64,000 bases of DNA, from the NCBI RefSeq assembly GCF_030397665.1, contig NZ_JAPUBT010000015.1:1-64000 (forward strand). Reading direction: 5' to 3'. The DNA comes from Janthinobacterium sp. SUN073 (GTDB lineage: Bacteria > Pseudomonadota > Gammaproteobacteria > Burkholderiales > Burkholderiaceae_D). Below the pieces are notes generated by a model. It was not told the origin of the DNA and ran no database searches. It saw nothing but the letters and a program-made list of their open reading frames with translations. The translations under genes were made by a program, and so were the position numbers. Positions 55,587 through 64,000 of this stretch are shown in pieces (position 1 is the first letter of the stretch; every line of letters starts with the position of its first letter).

Positions 55587-57014
55587 TCAGGCGTGCGCCG
55601 CGTTCAGTTCCGGAATGCGGGCGACGGGGAGTTTGCTGCCGCGCAAGGTCATCCAGGTGTTGTAGCCCATGATGCACATACCCGACAGGTACAGCAGGCC
55701 ACCGGCCACGCGTACCACGTAGTACGGATACGTTGCTTTCACGCTCTCGACAAAGGTGTAGGTCAGGGTGCCGTCCGGATTGACCGCACGCCACATCAGA
55801 CCCTGCATCACGCCGGCGATCCACATTGCGGCGATGTACAGCACGATGCCGATGGTGGCCACCCAGAAGTGCACGTCGACCAGACGCGTGCTGTGCATCT
55901 GCGTGCGGCCCGCCAGGCGTGGCAGCAGATAGTAGATCGAACCCATGGTGATGAAGCCCACCCAGCCCAAGGCGCCCGCATGCACGTGGGCAACGGTCCA
56001 GTCGGTGTAGTGCGACAGCGAGTTGATGGTCTTGATCGACATCATCGGACCTTCGAAGGTGGCGATACCGTAGAACGACAGCGAGACGATCATGAATTTC
56101 AGGATCGGATCGGTGCGCAGCTTGTGCCAGGCGCCCGACAGGGTCATGATGCCGTTGATCATGCCGCCCCAGCTTGGTGCAAGCAGGACCAGCGAGAAGA
56201 CCATGCCGATCGATTGTGTCCAGTCAGGCAATGCCGTGTAGTGCAGGTGATGCGGGCCCGCCCACATGTAGGTGAAGATCAGCGCCCAGAAGTGGACGAT
56301 GGACAGGCGGTACGAGTACACGGGGCGCTCGGCCTGTTTCGGGATGAAGTAGTAGACCATGCCCAGGTAGCCGGCGGTCAGGATGAAACCCACCGCGTTA
56401 TGGCCGTACCACCACTGGATCATGGCGTCCTGCACGCCCGCATAGGCGGAATACGACTTGGTGAACGAGGCTGGCATGACGGCGCCATTGACCACGTGCA
56501 AAATCGTCACGGCCAGGATGTAGGCGCCGAAGAACCAGTTGGCCACGTAGATGTGCTTGACCTTGCGCTTGATCAGTGTGCCGAAGAACACGATGGCGTA
56601 AGCGATCCAGACGACGGCGATGAGGATGGCGATAGGCCATTCCAGCTCGGCGTATTCCTTGCCGCGCGTCAGGCCCATGGGCAGGCTGACGACCGCGCAC
56701 AGGATCACCGCTTGCCAGCCCCAGAAGGTGAAGGCGGCCAGTTTGTCGGAAAACAGGCGCACCTGGCAGGTGCGTTGTACAACGTAGTACGAGGTGGCGA
56801 ACAGGCCGCAGATGCCGAAGGCGAAAATCACCGCATTCGTGTGCAGCGGACGCAAGCGTCCGTATGTCAGCCATGGTATGTCGAGGTTCAGGGCAGGCCA
56901 GGCCAGCTGAGCGGCGATGATAACGCCAACCAGCATGCCGATGATGCCCCATACCACAGTAGCGACCGCGAATTGCTTCACGATCTTGTAGTTATAGTTC
57001 AGCGATTGATCCAC
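55587..57014 (-). CDS. ccoN: cbb3-type cytochrome c oxidase catalytic subunit I
   Basis: 475 residues, twelve TM segments, with the heme-copper ligands in [34 protein letters not shown] and [12 protein letters not shown]. It reduces O2 at high affinity and pumps protons. The start is GTG 57012-57014, with GGAGAG upstream; no ATG is available at this position. An FNR box lies 69 bases upstream, consistent with induction when oxygen is low. Confidence 0.95.
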   Translation of the reverse strand: MDQSLNYNYKIVKQFAVATVVWGIIGMLVGVIIAAQLAWPALNLDIPWLTYGRLRPLHTNAVIFAFGICGLFATSYYVVQRTCQVRLFSDKLAAFTFWGWQAVILCAVVSLPMGLTRGKEYAELEWPIAILIAVVWIAYAIVFFGTLIKRKVKHIYVANWFFGAYILAVTILHVVNGAVMPASFTKSYSAYAGVQDAMIQWWYGHNAVGFILTAGYLGMVYYFIPKQAERPVYSYRLSIVHFWALIFTYMWAGPHHLHYTALPDWTQSIGMVFSLVLLAPSWGGMINGIMTLSGAWHKLRTDPILKFMIVSLSFYGIATFEGPMMSIKTINSLSHYTDWTVAHVHAGALGWVGFITMGSIYYLLPRLAGRTQMHSTRLVDVHFWVATIGIVLYIAAMWIAGVMQGLMWRAVNPDGTLTYTFVESVKATYPYYVVRVAGGLLYLSGMCIMGYNTWMTLRGSKLPVARIPELNAAHA

Positions 57015-57082
57015 AAAGACTCTCCCTGGAATTACTATTTATGATGGTGGCCAGAGAGTAAGTGTTTGACCGCGAAAAAACT

Positions 57083-57096
57083 TTGATGTGGATCAA
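57083..57096. promoter_or_regulatory. FNR box upstream of ccoN
   Basis: TTGATGTGGATCAA matches the FNR consensus TTGAT-N4-ATCAA exactly. It lies 69 bases upstream of the ccoN start and is the target expected for the fnr gene at 51022. Confidence 0.9.
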
Positions 57097-57260
57097 AATT
57101 CCCCGGATGAAATAAGCGTAGCGAACTGGCATCGAAATAAAGCGATATTTCGGTCAAAAAAGCCATGCAAGATCCCTGCAAGCGCTGGCTTGACATGGCG
57201 TAAAACGTGCGTGGAGGCAATGGCTTAGAGTGGCTAGTCCAGACATGTCCAAGGCCCGCC

Positions 57261-59396
57261 ATGGAAGACCCCGAACGCCGCGATTCGTTTGATGCCCAGG
57301 TGGACCTGGTCGTCGGCAAGGCCGAGGGCACGACCCTGTTCGATCACGGCAAGCTCGCTTGCCTGGTGCAGGCGCCGTCGCCGGGCATCGTCATCTTCGT
57401 GCATGGCGTCAATTCCGAGGGCGAGTGGTACCGCGCCGCCGAAGCCGGCCTGTGCGCCGGCCTGAACACGCGCATGAAGCGCTGCGACGAGCACATGGCG
57501 CATGCCACGGCGCAGGGCGGGCAACTGACGCCGGTGGCTTATCGAAGCGAACTGAGCGATGACGGCTATGTCGATCCCGACTATACGGCCAGCACCTTCA
57601 TCGGGCCGCAAGCGCATTTCTCGCCCGTGATCCAGTTCCGCTGGGGCTACAAGGCCAGCGACAAGGAGTTGCAGGCGTATGGCGATTCGGTCTACCTGAA
57701 CGAACACGCTTACTGGGGCGGCGGCCCGTTCGCCAATGGCTGCTCATCGCTGCCGGATCTGTGGGGCGAGGGCTTGTCGGACGCCCTCTTCCTGTTCATC
57801 CATATCGAGCATCTGAATCCCGTCAACGACCGCATCGTGTATGCCTGCCCGCCACGCCCCTACTTCGTGCTGGCGGCTTTGCGCCTGGCGCACCTGGTGG
57901 CGGCCATCCGCCGGCAGCAGGCCGATGTGCCGATTACCCTCGTCTGCCACAGCCAGGGCAATATGGTGGGCATGGCGGCGGCGTTTCTGGGCAACAAGAT
58001 GGCTGACGTGAAAGATGCGGCAGGCAAAAGCGGCCGTTGCGTGGCCGATACTTATGTATTGTGCAACCCTCCGTACAGCCTGTTACGCAGAAACGACACG
58101 GAAGGCTGGCTGCAGGGGCAAGTCAGGGATGTCGATGGCAATGTGGGCCGGCAAAGCGGCGAGGCGCGCCGCCAGACCCTGGTGGCATTTTTCGACATCG
58201 TGCGCGGCCAGGCCAAGGAGCCGCCCCTGTCTGCCGCCTTGGCGTGCATGGCCGCCAACGTGCGCCATGATTTCACGCTGGACAAGGACCGGGCCGCCTA
58301 TGCCTGCGGCCCGCAGCCGACGACGCGCGGCCGCGTCACCCTGTATTGCAATCCGCACGACCAGGTGATTTCCGCCACGCCCATCCAGGGCATCGGCTGG
58401 TTGGGTCTCAGCGCCGAACAGATCAAGGCCACGCGCGGCGACGGTGTGTTTACCCAGCGCGTGTTTGCGCAGGGCTTTCCCGTTGGCCAGCGTGGCGATT
58501 ATGACTATTGGAGCAACCACTATCGCCAGCCCGCGCGGGGCAGCGCCGATTTCTGGCATCCTCATTCGCCGATCTCCAAATACGATCCAGACAAGGGCGT
58601 GCGCGCCAGCACCAGCGCGGCCGGCAAGGCGGCGAGCGTGCGCACGGCCGCCGCCATGTCGGCCCTCATGAAGACGCTGAAGACCCCCATCAATGCCGTG
58701 CCGCCCGATGACTGGCGCATCCCCGTGACGGCGCCCGCCTTGCCGGAAGTGTTTACACCGCAGGCCGTGCGCTTTGGCGTACCTAGTCCGCAGTTCGACC
58801 AGAATCTCGATCCGCCTGGCACGCACCGCCATGCGGGCAAGGCACGTCAGAAAGGCGAGCCGTATGCCGATACAAGCGTGGGCGGCACGCCGCAGGGCGA
58901 CCGCGATACCGAGGCGGCACTGCGCTACGAAGACCATGCCCGCCTGCGCATGAAGGCCCGCCGCGGGAAGCTCGACGGCCTTGACGGCAAGGCGATGATG
59001 GAAGACGACCTGTCCACCGCCACGCCGGAATATTTGGAATGGCGCAAGCAGGAAATCCAGGGGCAACTGGCGGCCACCTGCGACACGCATGCCACCGACC
59101 ACTCCACCATCCTGACCAATTCCTGGCACGCTGAAAAGGCGCTGGCGTATGACGTGGCGATTGGGGTCGGTCATATTGGTGAGAAGGCGATGCTACAACT
59201 GCGCATTGCGGCAGATTGGCGTTTGTCTAAGGGGCTGGATGAAAGTCATCCAAACAAATTGTTTGGTGAGTATTTTTATACAGGGCAGTTTAAGGAAATA
59301 CCACTATTGGATTGGGTTAAGAGCGATGGCAGCGCAGGCGCCATGCCTTCCGAAATTGTGGATGAACGTATGTACAAGCGCCCGGAGACATCCTGA
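57261..59396 (+). CDS. tle3-like: Tle3-type T6SS phospholipase effector (DUF3274)
   Basis: 711 residues. An alpha/beta hydrolase domain with VHGVNSEG near the N-terminus and the nucleophile Ser231 in CHSQGN, followed by a DUF3274-like C-terminal region. This is the Tle3 family of T6SS phospholipases (P. aeruginosa PA0260), antibacterial enzymes that attack membranes in the target periplasm. ATG 57261 follows AAGG; a GTG-led extension to 57207 is unlikely. It is divergent from ccoN and coupled by TGATG to the next frame. The last 75 codons are more AT-rich than the rest. Confidence 0.8.
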   Translation: MEDPERRDSFDAQVDLVVGKAEGTTLFDHGKLACLVQAPSPGIVIFVHGVNSEGEWYRAAEAGLCAGLNTRMKRCDEHMAHATAQGGQLTPVAYRSELSDDGYVDPDYTASTFIGPQAHFSPVIQFRWGYKASDKELQAYGDSVYLNEHAYWGGGPFANGCSSLPDLWGEGLSDALFLFIHIEHLNPVNDRIVYACPPRPYFVLAALRLAHLVAAIRRQQADVPITLVCHSQGNMVGMAAAFLGNKMADVKDAAGKSGRCVADTYVLCNPPYSLLRRNDTEGWLQGQVRDVDGNVGRQSGEARRQTLVAFFDIVRGQAKEPPLSAALACMAANVRHDFTLDKDRAAYACGPQPTTRGRVTLYCNPHDQVISATPIQGIGWLGLSAEQIKATRGDGVFTQRVFAQGFPVGQRGDYDYWSNHYRQPARGSADFWHPHSPISKYDPDKGVRASTSAAGKAASVRTAAAMSALMKTLKTPINAVPPDDWRIPVTAPALPEVFTPQAVRFGVPSPQFDQNLDPPGTHRHAGKARQKGEPYADTSVGGTPQGDRDTEAALRYEDHARLRMKARRGKLDGLDGKAMMEDDLSTATPEYLEWRKQEIQGQLAATCDTHATDHSTILTNSWHAEKALAYDVAIGVGHIGEKAMLQLRIAADWRLSKGLDESHPNKLFGEYFYTGQFKEIPLLDWVKSDGSAGAMPSEIVDERMYKRPETS

Positions 59397-59530
59397 TGTA
59401 CAACTTGATTGCTACTCTTCCGCGCAGGCTGGGCTGGAGCATCTTTGTTTTCAGTCTTGCGTCTGGTATTGCACTTTGGTCGGTATTGCAGGCCCCGCCA
59501 GTCGACGTTCCTCTTGAAGAAGGATTGCTG

Positions 59531-60868
59531 ATGAAACGACTATTATTGATGCCGGCATTGCTGGCGCTTACCGTGCTTTTTTTAACGTCGGCCTGCGCCA
59601 GCAAGACGCCTGTCGCTGCACCGGTTGCCGCCGTCATCCCTGCTGCGCCCGAGCAGCCGTACATGGCGCAAGTCGTGGGCGTGCAGTGGCTCAATCCCCT
59701 ACAGCGGCGCGACTATCCGACTGAATGGCAACTGTTGTGGACACTGGGCCTGGCGAAGCCAAACAAGGACGATAGCAAAGTGAAAGAGAACCCCGTGCGT
59801 TTTGGCAAGGTGCAATCGATAGGCATGATTGCCTATGGTAATGATGGGACAGAAACCTTTAAAGGCTACCATCACAAATACATTACCGAGTTGATTTATC
59901 TTTTCCGGGATATCTACTTTTCTAGCAAAGAGTATTTTTACAATGCGCACTCGCTGACCGACAAATCCACGCGCCGCGAACTGGCTGGCATCCACGTTGA
60001 GTACGCGCTGCCTGCGGGACGTCTCGATCCCATAGAAGCCGGAGAATATGTGCAGGATACAATCAGGCGCGCCTTCAGCATCGGCAACCCCTCCTTCCCC
60101 GATTCCTGGACCACGGCCACGCCGCCCGACGTGCGCGTCACCATGGGCGGTGCCAATGCGGGCTTTACGTCCCTGGCGGCGGGGCTGGCTTACCTGCAGG
60201 CCAATCCCGACAAGACCGTGTGGGTGATGAACTGGGATGCGCCCAGCTATCCGCCGAAAGATGAGCAGATCAATGAAAACATGGTCTTGCTGGTGCTGGC
60301 CGGCCCCGGCTATCAGACGGACCGCGCGCCGCTGGCCTGGCTGGGCTTTCCCGCCACGCGCAAGGTCGCCGATTTTACCGCCGGCAAGGGACAGTCCCCG
60401 CGCACCGTGCAGGCCTGGAGCGCTGCCATCGACGCTGCCGCCCGGAATGCGCAATTGAACGACGACGCCATCGGCTACGTCATCCACGATGCGGGCAGCA
60501 CCTATCCGGTCTCGTCAGAACGGCTCGGCCCGCTGGCGCAAAGCCTGACGCAGCAATTGCCCGACTTTGATTTCAACAAGCAGACGTTCAATATGCCGGC
60601 GCTGCTGGGCGAGACGGGCGCCGGCACGGCGCTGACCAACGTGGCGCTGGCCATCGGCTATGCCAACCACGTGGGCTGGCCCGTGCTGGTGGCGGGCAGC
60701 AGCGATAGCGAGAGTTTGACTGCTGTGGTGGTGGCGCCGCCGGCCGTGGTGCGGCCCGTCGACCACGAACAGCCGTGGTTCCGCGCACGTGGCGGCAATA
60801 CCGTGTTTTTACCGTGGTGGGGCCGGCGCTTCGATGCGCGGCCGGGGTCGCAAGGCTATTCGCGTTGA
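59531..60868 (+). CDS. tla3-like: Tla3-type adaptor for Tle3 (DUF2875), lipoprotein-like start
   Basis: 445 residues. After the lipobox-like LTSAC the family region begins with VQWLNPLQRRDYPTEWQLLW. DUF2875 proteins are Tla3-type adaptors (PA0259) encoded beside Tle3 that help load it for T6SS delivery. ATG 59531 has GAAGGA upstream; an upstream in-frame ATG at 59396, coupled by TGATG to the tle3 stop, would add 45 residues with another hydrophobic segment and cannot be excluded. The order tle3-tla3 is as in P. aeruginosa. It is convergent with ccoS. Confidence 0.78.
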   Translation: MKRLLLMPALLALTVLFLTSACASKTPVAAPVAAVIPAAPEQPYMAQVVGVQWLNPLQRRDYPTEWQLLWTLGLAKPNKDDSKVKENPVRFGKVQSIGMIAYGNDGTETFKGYHHKYITELIYLFRDIYFSSKEYFYNAHSLTDKSTRRELAGIHVEYALPAGRLDPIEAGEYVQDTIRRAFSIGNPSFPDSWTTATPPDVRVTMGGANAGFTSLAAGLAYLQANPDKTVWVMNWDAPSYPPKDEQINENMVLLVLAGPGYQTDRAPLAWLGFPATRKVADFTAGKGQSPRTVQAWSAAIDAAARNAQLNDDAIGYVIHDAGSTYPVSSERLGPLAQSLTQQLPDFDFNKQTFNMPALLGETGAGTALTNVALAIGYANHVGWPVLVAGSSDSESLTAVVVAPPAVVRPVDHEQPWFRARGGNTVFLPWWGRRFDARPGSQGYSR

Positions 60869-61038
60869 GTGGCCGGAGGGGCGGCCGCTTCCGGCGGCGT
60901 ATCGTCGTCCTGCAGCACGCGCAGGCCCGGTCCGACGAGGTCGTCGAACTGGCCGCTGTCCGAGGCCGTGAAATACACCCACAGCGCGATGAAGACGACC
61001 ACGACGCTTAAGGGGATGAGGAGGTACAGTGCTTCCAT
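60856..61038 (-). CDS. ccoS: cbb3 oxidase maturation protein CcoS
   Basis: 60 residues with one TM (MEALYLLIPLSVVVVFIALWVYF) and the conserved SGQFDDL motif of CcoS, needed to insert heme and copper into CcoN. It starts two bases after ccoI. Its stop region overlaps the end of the Tla3-like gene on the opposite strand by 13 bases. Confidence 0.9.
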   Translation of the reverse strand: MEALYLLIPLSVVVVFIALWVYFTASDSGQFDDLVGPGLRVLQDDDTPPEAAAPPATQRE

Positions 61039-61040
61039 GT

Positions 61041-63482
61041 TCAGGCTTTCCGCAGGCGCAGGGCGTTGGCGATGACGACCGCCGAGCTGGCAGCCATGCC
61101 GACGCCGGACAGCCAGGGGTTTAAAAAGCCCAGCGCGGCGGCCGGGATGGCCGTCAGATTGTACAGGGTGGCCCAGCCCAGGTTTTCGCGGATGATACGC
61201 ATGCTGCGCGCCGCCGTTTTCGCCGTGTCGAGCACGGAAACCAATTGGCTCGACAGCAGCACCGTATCCGCATGCGCCTGCGCCAGCGCGGCGCCGGAAC
61301 CCATGGCGAACGAGACGTCGGCCGCGCTCAGCACGGCGGCATCGTTGATGCCGTCGCCGACCATCGCCACGACGGCGCCCGTCGCCTGCAATTGCTGCAC
61401 GAAATCGAGCTTTTCATCGGGCAGGCATTCGCCGCACGCCGTGTTGATGCCCAGTTCCGTCGCCACGCTTTGCGTCAGCGCTTCCTGGTCGCCACTCAGC
61501 AGCACGACTTGCTTGCCGCGCCGCTGGAAATACTCGACCACTTCGCGCGCTTCCGGGCGCAGCGCATCGCTGAGCAGGAAACGCGTGAGCCAGCGCCCCT
61601 GCGTGCCCAGGTACAGCGGCGTCATGCCCTGCATGCCGACGGCCGTGTCGCCCAGCGGCGGCCCGGCGATGGCGGCGACAAAGGCCGCATTGCCCAGGCG
61701 GTAGCGCACGCCGTCGATCACGCCTTCGAGTCCCTGGCCCTGCACTTCCTGCAATTGTTCCGCATGCGCGCGCGCCTGCTGTCCTGGCAACCCTTCGGCG
61801 GCGGCCAGGATCGCCTGCGCCAGCGGATGGGCGCTGCCCGCTTCCAGCGCGGCGGCCACTTGCAGGCAGGCGTCCTCCGTCATGTTGCCGAGTCCCTCGA
61901 TCTGTTGCAGCACGGGCCGGCCCAGGGTCAGGGTGCCCGTCTTGTCGAAGACGATGTGGGTGGCGCGGTGCAGGGTTTCCAGCACATGCGGCTGGACGAT
62001 CAGCACGCCGCGCCGCAGCAGGCTGTCGGTGGCGGCCGCCAGCGCCGTCGGCGTGGCGAGAGACAGCGCACACGGGCACGACACGACCAGCACGGCGATG
62101 GCCACGGGCCAGGCCCGCGATGCATCGTGCCAGCTCCAGAAAGCGAACACGGCGACGGCAAACAGCAGCAGGCCCAGCACGAACCAGGCGGCGACCTTGT
62201 CGGCCCATTGCGCGATCTGCGGCTTGCCGCTGCCGGCCCGCTCGATCAGTTTCAATAAATCGGACAAGGTGCTTTCGCGCGCCGGTTTCAAGACGCGCAG
62301 GATCAATGCCGCGCTGGCGTTGATGGCCCCGCCCGGCACCTGTTCCCCCGTCTTGCGCCGCTGCGCCGCGCTCTCGCCCGTCAGCAGCGATAAATCGAGC
62401 GCGCTCGTGCCTTCGATGATGACGCTGTCGGCGGCGATCGCCTCGCCCGGTTTCACGAGGATGATGTCGCCCACGTCCAGCGTGCCGGCCGGCACCAGGG
62501 TGGTGGCGCGGTTGTCGGGAAAGCCCGCCATCAGCGATGCCGAGGCGGGCAAGGCGTGCTGCAAGCGCTCCAGTGCCGAAGCCGCCTTGCGGCGCGCCTG
62601 CAGCTCGTAATAGCGGCTGCACAGCAGCAGGAAGATGAACATCGTGGCCGAGTCGTAATACACCTCGCCGCGCCCCGTAAAGGTCGCCACCACGCTGCCG
62701 AAGAAGGCCGCCAGGATGCCCAGCGCCACGGGCACGTCCATGCCCAGTGTGCGTGCGCGCAGGCTGGCCCAGGCGCCATGGAAAAACGGCATGGCCGAAT
62801 AGCAGATGGCCGGTAAGGTGAGCAGCAGGCTGGCCCAGCGCATCAGGCTGGCCATACTGTCGTCCAGGGTGCCATCCTCGGCGGCCAGGTAGGCGGGCGC
62901 CACGTACATCATCACCTGCATCATCGACAGGCCTGCCACGAACAGCTGGCGGCCCAGGGTCTTGCTGGCCTTTTGCAGGCGTTCGCCGTGGCGCACGGCG
63001 TCATACGGATAAGCCGTGTAGCCGACTTGCCGCACGGCTTGCAGGATGTCGCCCGGCTCACATTCGGCGCGGCTCCAGCGCACGTACAGGCGCTCCGTGG
63101 CGACGTTCAGGCTGGCCGCCTGCACGCCGGGCAGGCGCGTCAACTGGCGTTCGATCAGCCAGACGCAGGCGGCGCAGCGGATGCCTTCGACGGACAGGGT
63201 CGCTTCGCAGCTGCTGGCGTCGCGCGCGAATTGCGCGTCGTCATTGCTGTACAAACGCAGCTCGGGCGGCATCAGGGTGGCATCAAACGCGTTGACGGCA
63301 TATTCGTCGCGGTCGCGGTAATACGCGCTCTGGCCGATGTCGACGATGGTTTGCGCCACCGCTTCGCAGCCGGGGCAGCACATGGCGCGCGGCAGCTCGT
63401 CGATGGTGACGTTCCAGTTCGAGCCACTTGGCACGGGCAAGCCGCAATGGAAGCAGGCGGACGGTTTTAATACAGCATTCAT
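61041..63482 (-). CDS. ccoI: Copper-translocating P-type ATPase CcoI (FixI)
   Basis: 813 residues. N-terminal Cys motifs CFHCG and CCPGC, an HMA domain (GIRCAACVW), eight TM segments with the CPC metal site (SCPCALSLATP), phosphorylation motif DKTGTLTLG, and the ATP-binding region. It exports copper to the periplasm for cbb3 assembly. ATG 63482 gives MNAVLKPSACFHCG; the longer frame overlaps the upstream gene. Confidence 0.92.
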   Translation of the reverse strand: MNAVLKPSACFHCGLPVPSGSNWNVTIDELPRAMCCPGCEAVAQTIVDIGQSAYYRDRDEYAVNAFDATLMPPELRLYSNDDAQFARDASSCEATLSVEGIRCAACVWLIERQLTRLPGVQAASLNVATERLYVRWSRAECEPGDILQAVRQVGYTAYPYDAVRHGERLQKASKTLGRQLFVAGLSMMQVMMYVAPAYLAAEDGTLDDSMASLMRWASLLLTLPAICYSAMPFFHGAWASLRARTLGMDVPVALGILAAFFGSVVATFTGRGEVYYDSATMFIFLLLCSRYYELQARRKAASALERLQHALPASASLMAGFPDNRATTLVPAGTLDVGDIILVKPGEAIAADSVIIEGTSALDLSLLTGESAAQRRKTGEQVPGGAINASAALILRVLKPARESTLSDLLKLIERAGSGKPQIAQWADKVAAWFVLGLLLFAVAVFAFWSWHDASRAWPVAIAVLVVSCPCALSLATPTALAAATDSLLRRGVLIVQPHVLETLHRATHIVFDKTGTLTLGRPVLQQIEGLGNMTEDACLQVAAALEAGSAHPLAQAILAAAEGLPGQQARAHAEQLQEVQGQGLEGVIDGVRYRLGNAAFVAAIAGPPLGDTAVGMQGMTPLYLGTQGRWLTRFLLSDALRPEAREVVEYFQRRGKQVVLLSGDQEALTQSVATELGINTACGECLPDEKLDFVQQLQATGAVVAMVGDGINDAAVLSAADVSFAMGSGAALAQAHADTVLLSSQLVSVLDTAKTAARSMRIIRENLGWATLYNLTAIPAAALGFLNPWLSGVGMAASSAVVIANALRLRKA

Positions 63483-63492
63483 ACGATTCTTT

Positions 63493-64000
63493 TCATGGAT
63501 GGCCAGTGACGCACAGGGCGTCGAGCCAGCCCAGCGACACGCCATTCGCGGCGCGCAGCAGGCCCAGCAAGCCAAAGCCCAGCACCAGCAAGCCGCTGGC
63601 GATGCGCACGGGACGGCGCTGCATCTGCGCGCGCAGGCGCGTGCCCAGTAAACCCATGCCCAGCAGCATGGGCAGGGTGCCCATGCCGAAGGCGGCCATG
63701 GCAGCCGCGCCGTCGAGGGCCGAACCTTGCAGCATGGCCGTCAGCAGGGCGCTGTAGACCATGCCGCATGGCACCCAGCCCCACAGGCCGCCCACGGCCA
63801 GCGCTTTGAATGGCGTATCCATCGGCATCAACGGTTTCAACAAAGGGCGCACGCGGCGCCAGACGACGTTGCCGGCCGCTTCCAGATGCGCCAGGCCGCG
63901 CCAGGCATCCATCAGGTACAGGCCCAGGGCGACGAGCATCAGGTTGGCCAGCCAGTAGCCGGCCACCTGCAGTGACGCCATGTGCAGCATGCCCGCGCCC
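63493..64000 (-). CDS. SafE/TauE-like membrane protein (partial, cut by right edge)
   Basis: At least 165 residues, four or more TM segments, with the motif WGWVPCGMVYSALLTAML of the SafE-like family. In proteobacteria this family is commonly encoded with ccoI/ccoS and acts in copper delivery or cbb3 maturation. The frame is open at base 64000, so the N-terminus lies beyond the window; an internal ATG at 63990 is not the true start. It is followed by ccoI after 10 bases. Confidence 0.8.
   Translation of the reverse strand, partial: GAGMLHMASLQVAGYWLANLMLVALGLYLMDAWRGLAHLEAAGNVVWRRVRPLLKPLMPMDTPFKALAVGGLWGWVPCGMVYSALLTAMLQGSALDGAAAMAAFGMGTLPMLLGMGLLGTRLRAQMQRRPVRIASGLLVLGFGLLGLLRAANGVSLGWLDALCVTGHP

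Noticed and set aside
55572-57044. A 490-codon plus-strand frame over ccoN
   Set aside because: Antisense to the catalytic oxidase subunit with all metal ligands visible.

Overview
The window is a GC-rich chromosomal segment of a betaproteobacterium. The gene repertoire (cbb3 oxidase with FNR, GlrK/GlrR-type system, modABC-modE, RND efflux, many LysR regulators) and the style of the intergenic palindromes fit Oxalobacteraceae, most like Janthinobacterium, Duganella or Massilia. That placement is inference from gene content; no rRNA or other marker lies in the window.

Layout. 1-3.0 kb is a lower-GC accessory patch: the end of an IS3-type element, a two-gene ATPase + HNH endonuclease pair resembling Septu (PtuA/PtuB), and a decayed DUF2971 fragment. 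3.0-6.8 kb is a methionine module: a MetR-type regulator divergent from an FMN reductase, MesX (DUF1852) and MesD, the oxygen-dependent, folate- and B12-independent methionine synthase. 7-10.7 kb holds two membrane proteins (one DKNYY) and a HipBA toxin-antitoxin pair. 11-18 kb has an MscS-type channel, an ArsR-rhodanese regulator with a near-perfect operator, a ClbS/DfsB-like protein, and the NAD genes nadE-nadM. 18-31.6 kb has a stress-type protein, two LysR/MFS divergent pairs and a five-gene RND efflux operon next to a SufR-like regulator. 31.7-37.7 kb has a Fur-boxed methyltransferase facing a PchR-like AraC regulator, a VOC protein, a 114-bp palindromic element and an M16C peptidase.

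38-42 kb carries the sensor kinase/lipoprotein/response regulator trio glrK-qseG-glrR. It is followed by a complete sigma54 control region (two TGTC-N10-GACA sites, two IHF matches, a consensus -24/-12 element) in front of a secreted BON-domain protein. This is the most striking regulatory arrangement in the window. 42.7-47.6 kb has a bile-acid-symporter-like protein, a fatty acid hydroxylase and the molybdate operon modABC-modE behind a ModE-like box. 47.7-50.8 kb is a 1024-residue hybrid histidine kinase.

51-64 kb is the microaerobic respiration locus: fnr, then (minus strand) fixH, ccoG, ccoP, ccoQ, ccoO, ccoN with a perfect FNR box upstream of ccoN, and further on ccoS, ccoI and a SafE-like protein cut by the window edge. 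This locus is split by an opposite-strand pair, a Tle3-type T6SS phospholipase effector and its Tla3-type adaptor, with no visible VgrG or immunity gene. Three related GGGGTC..GACCCC hairpins lie around the modE/kinase and fixH/ccoG junctions. No tRNA, rRNA or CRISPR array was seen.
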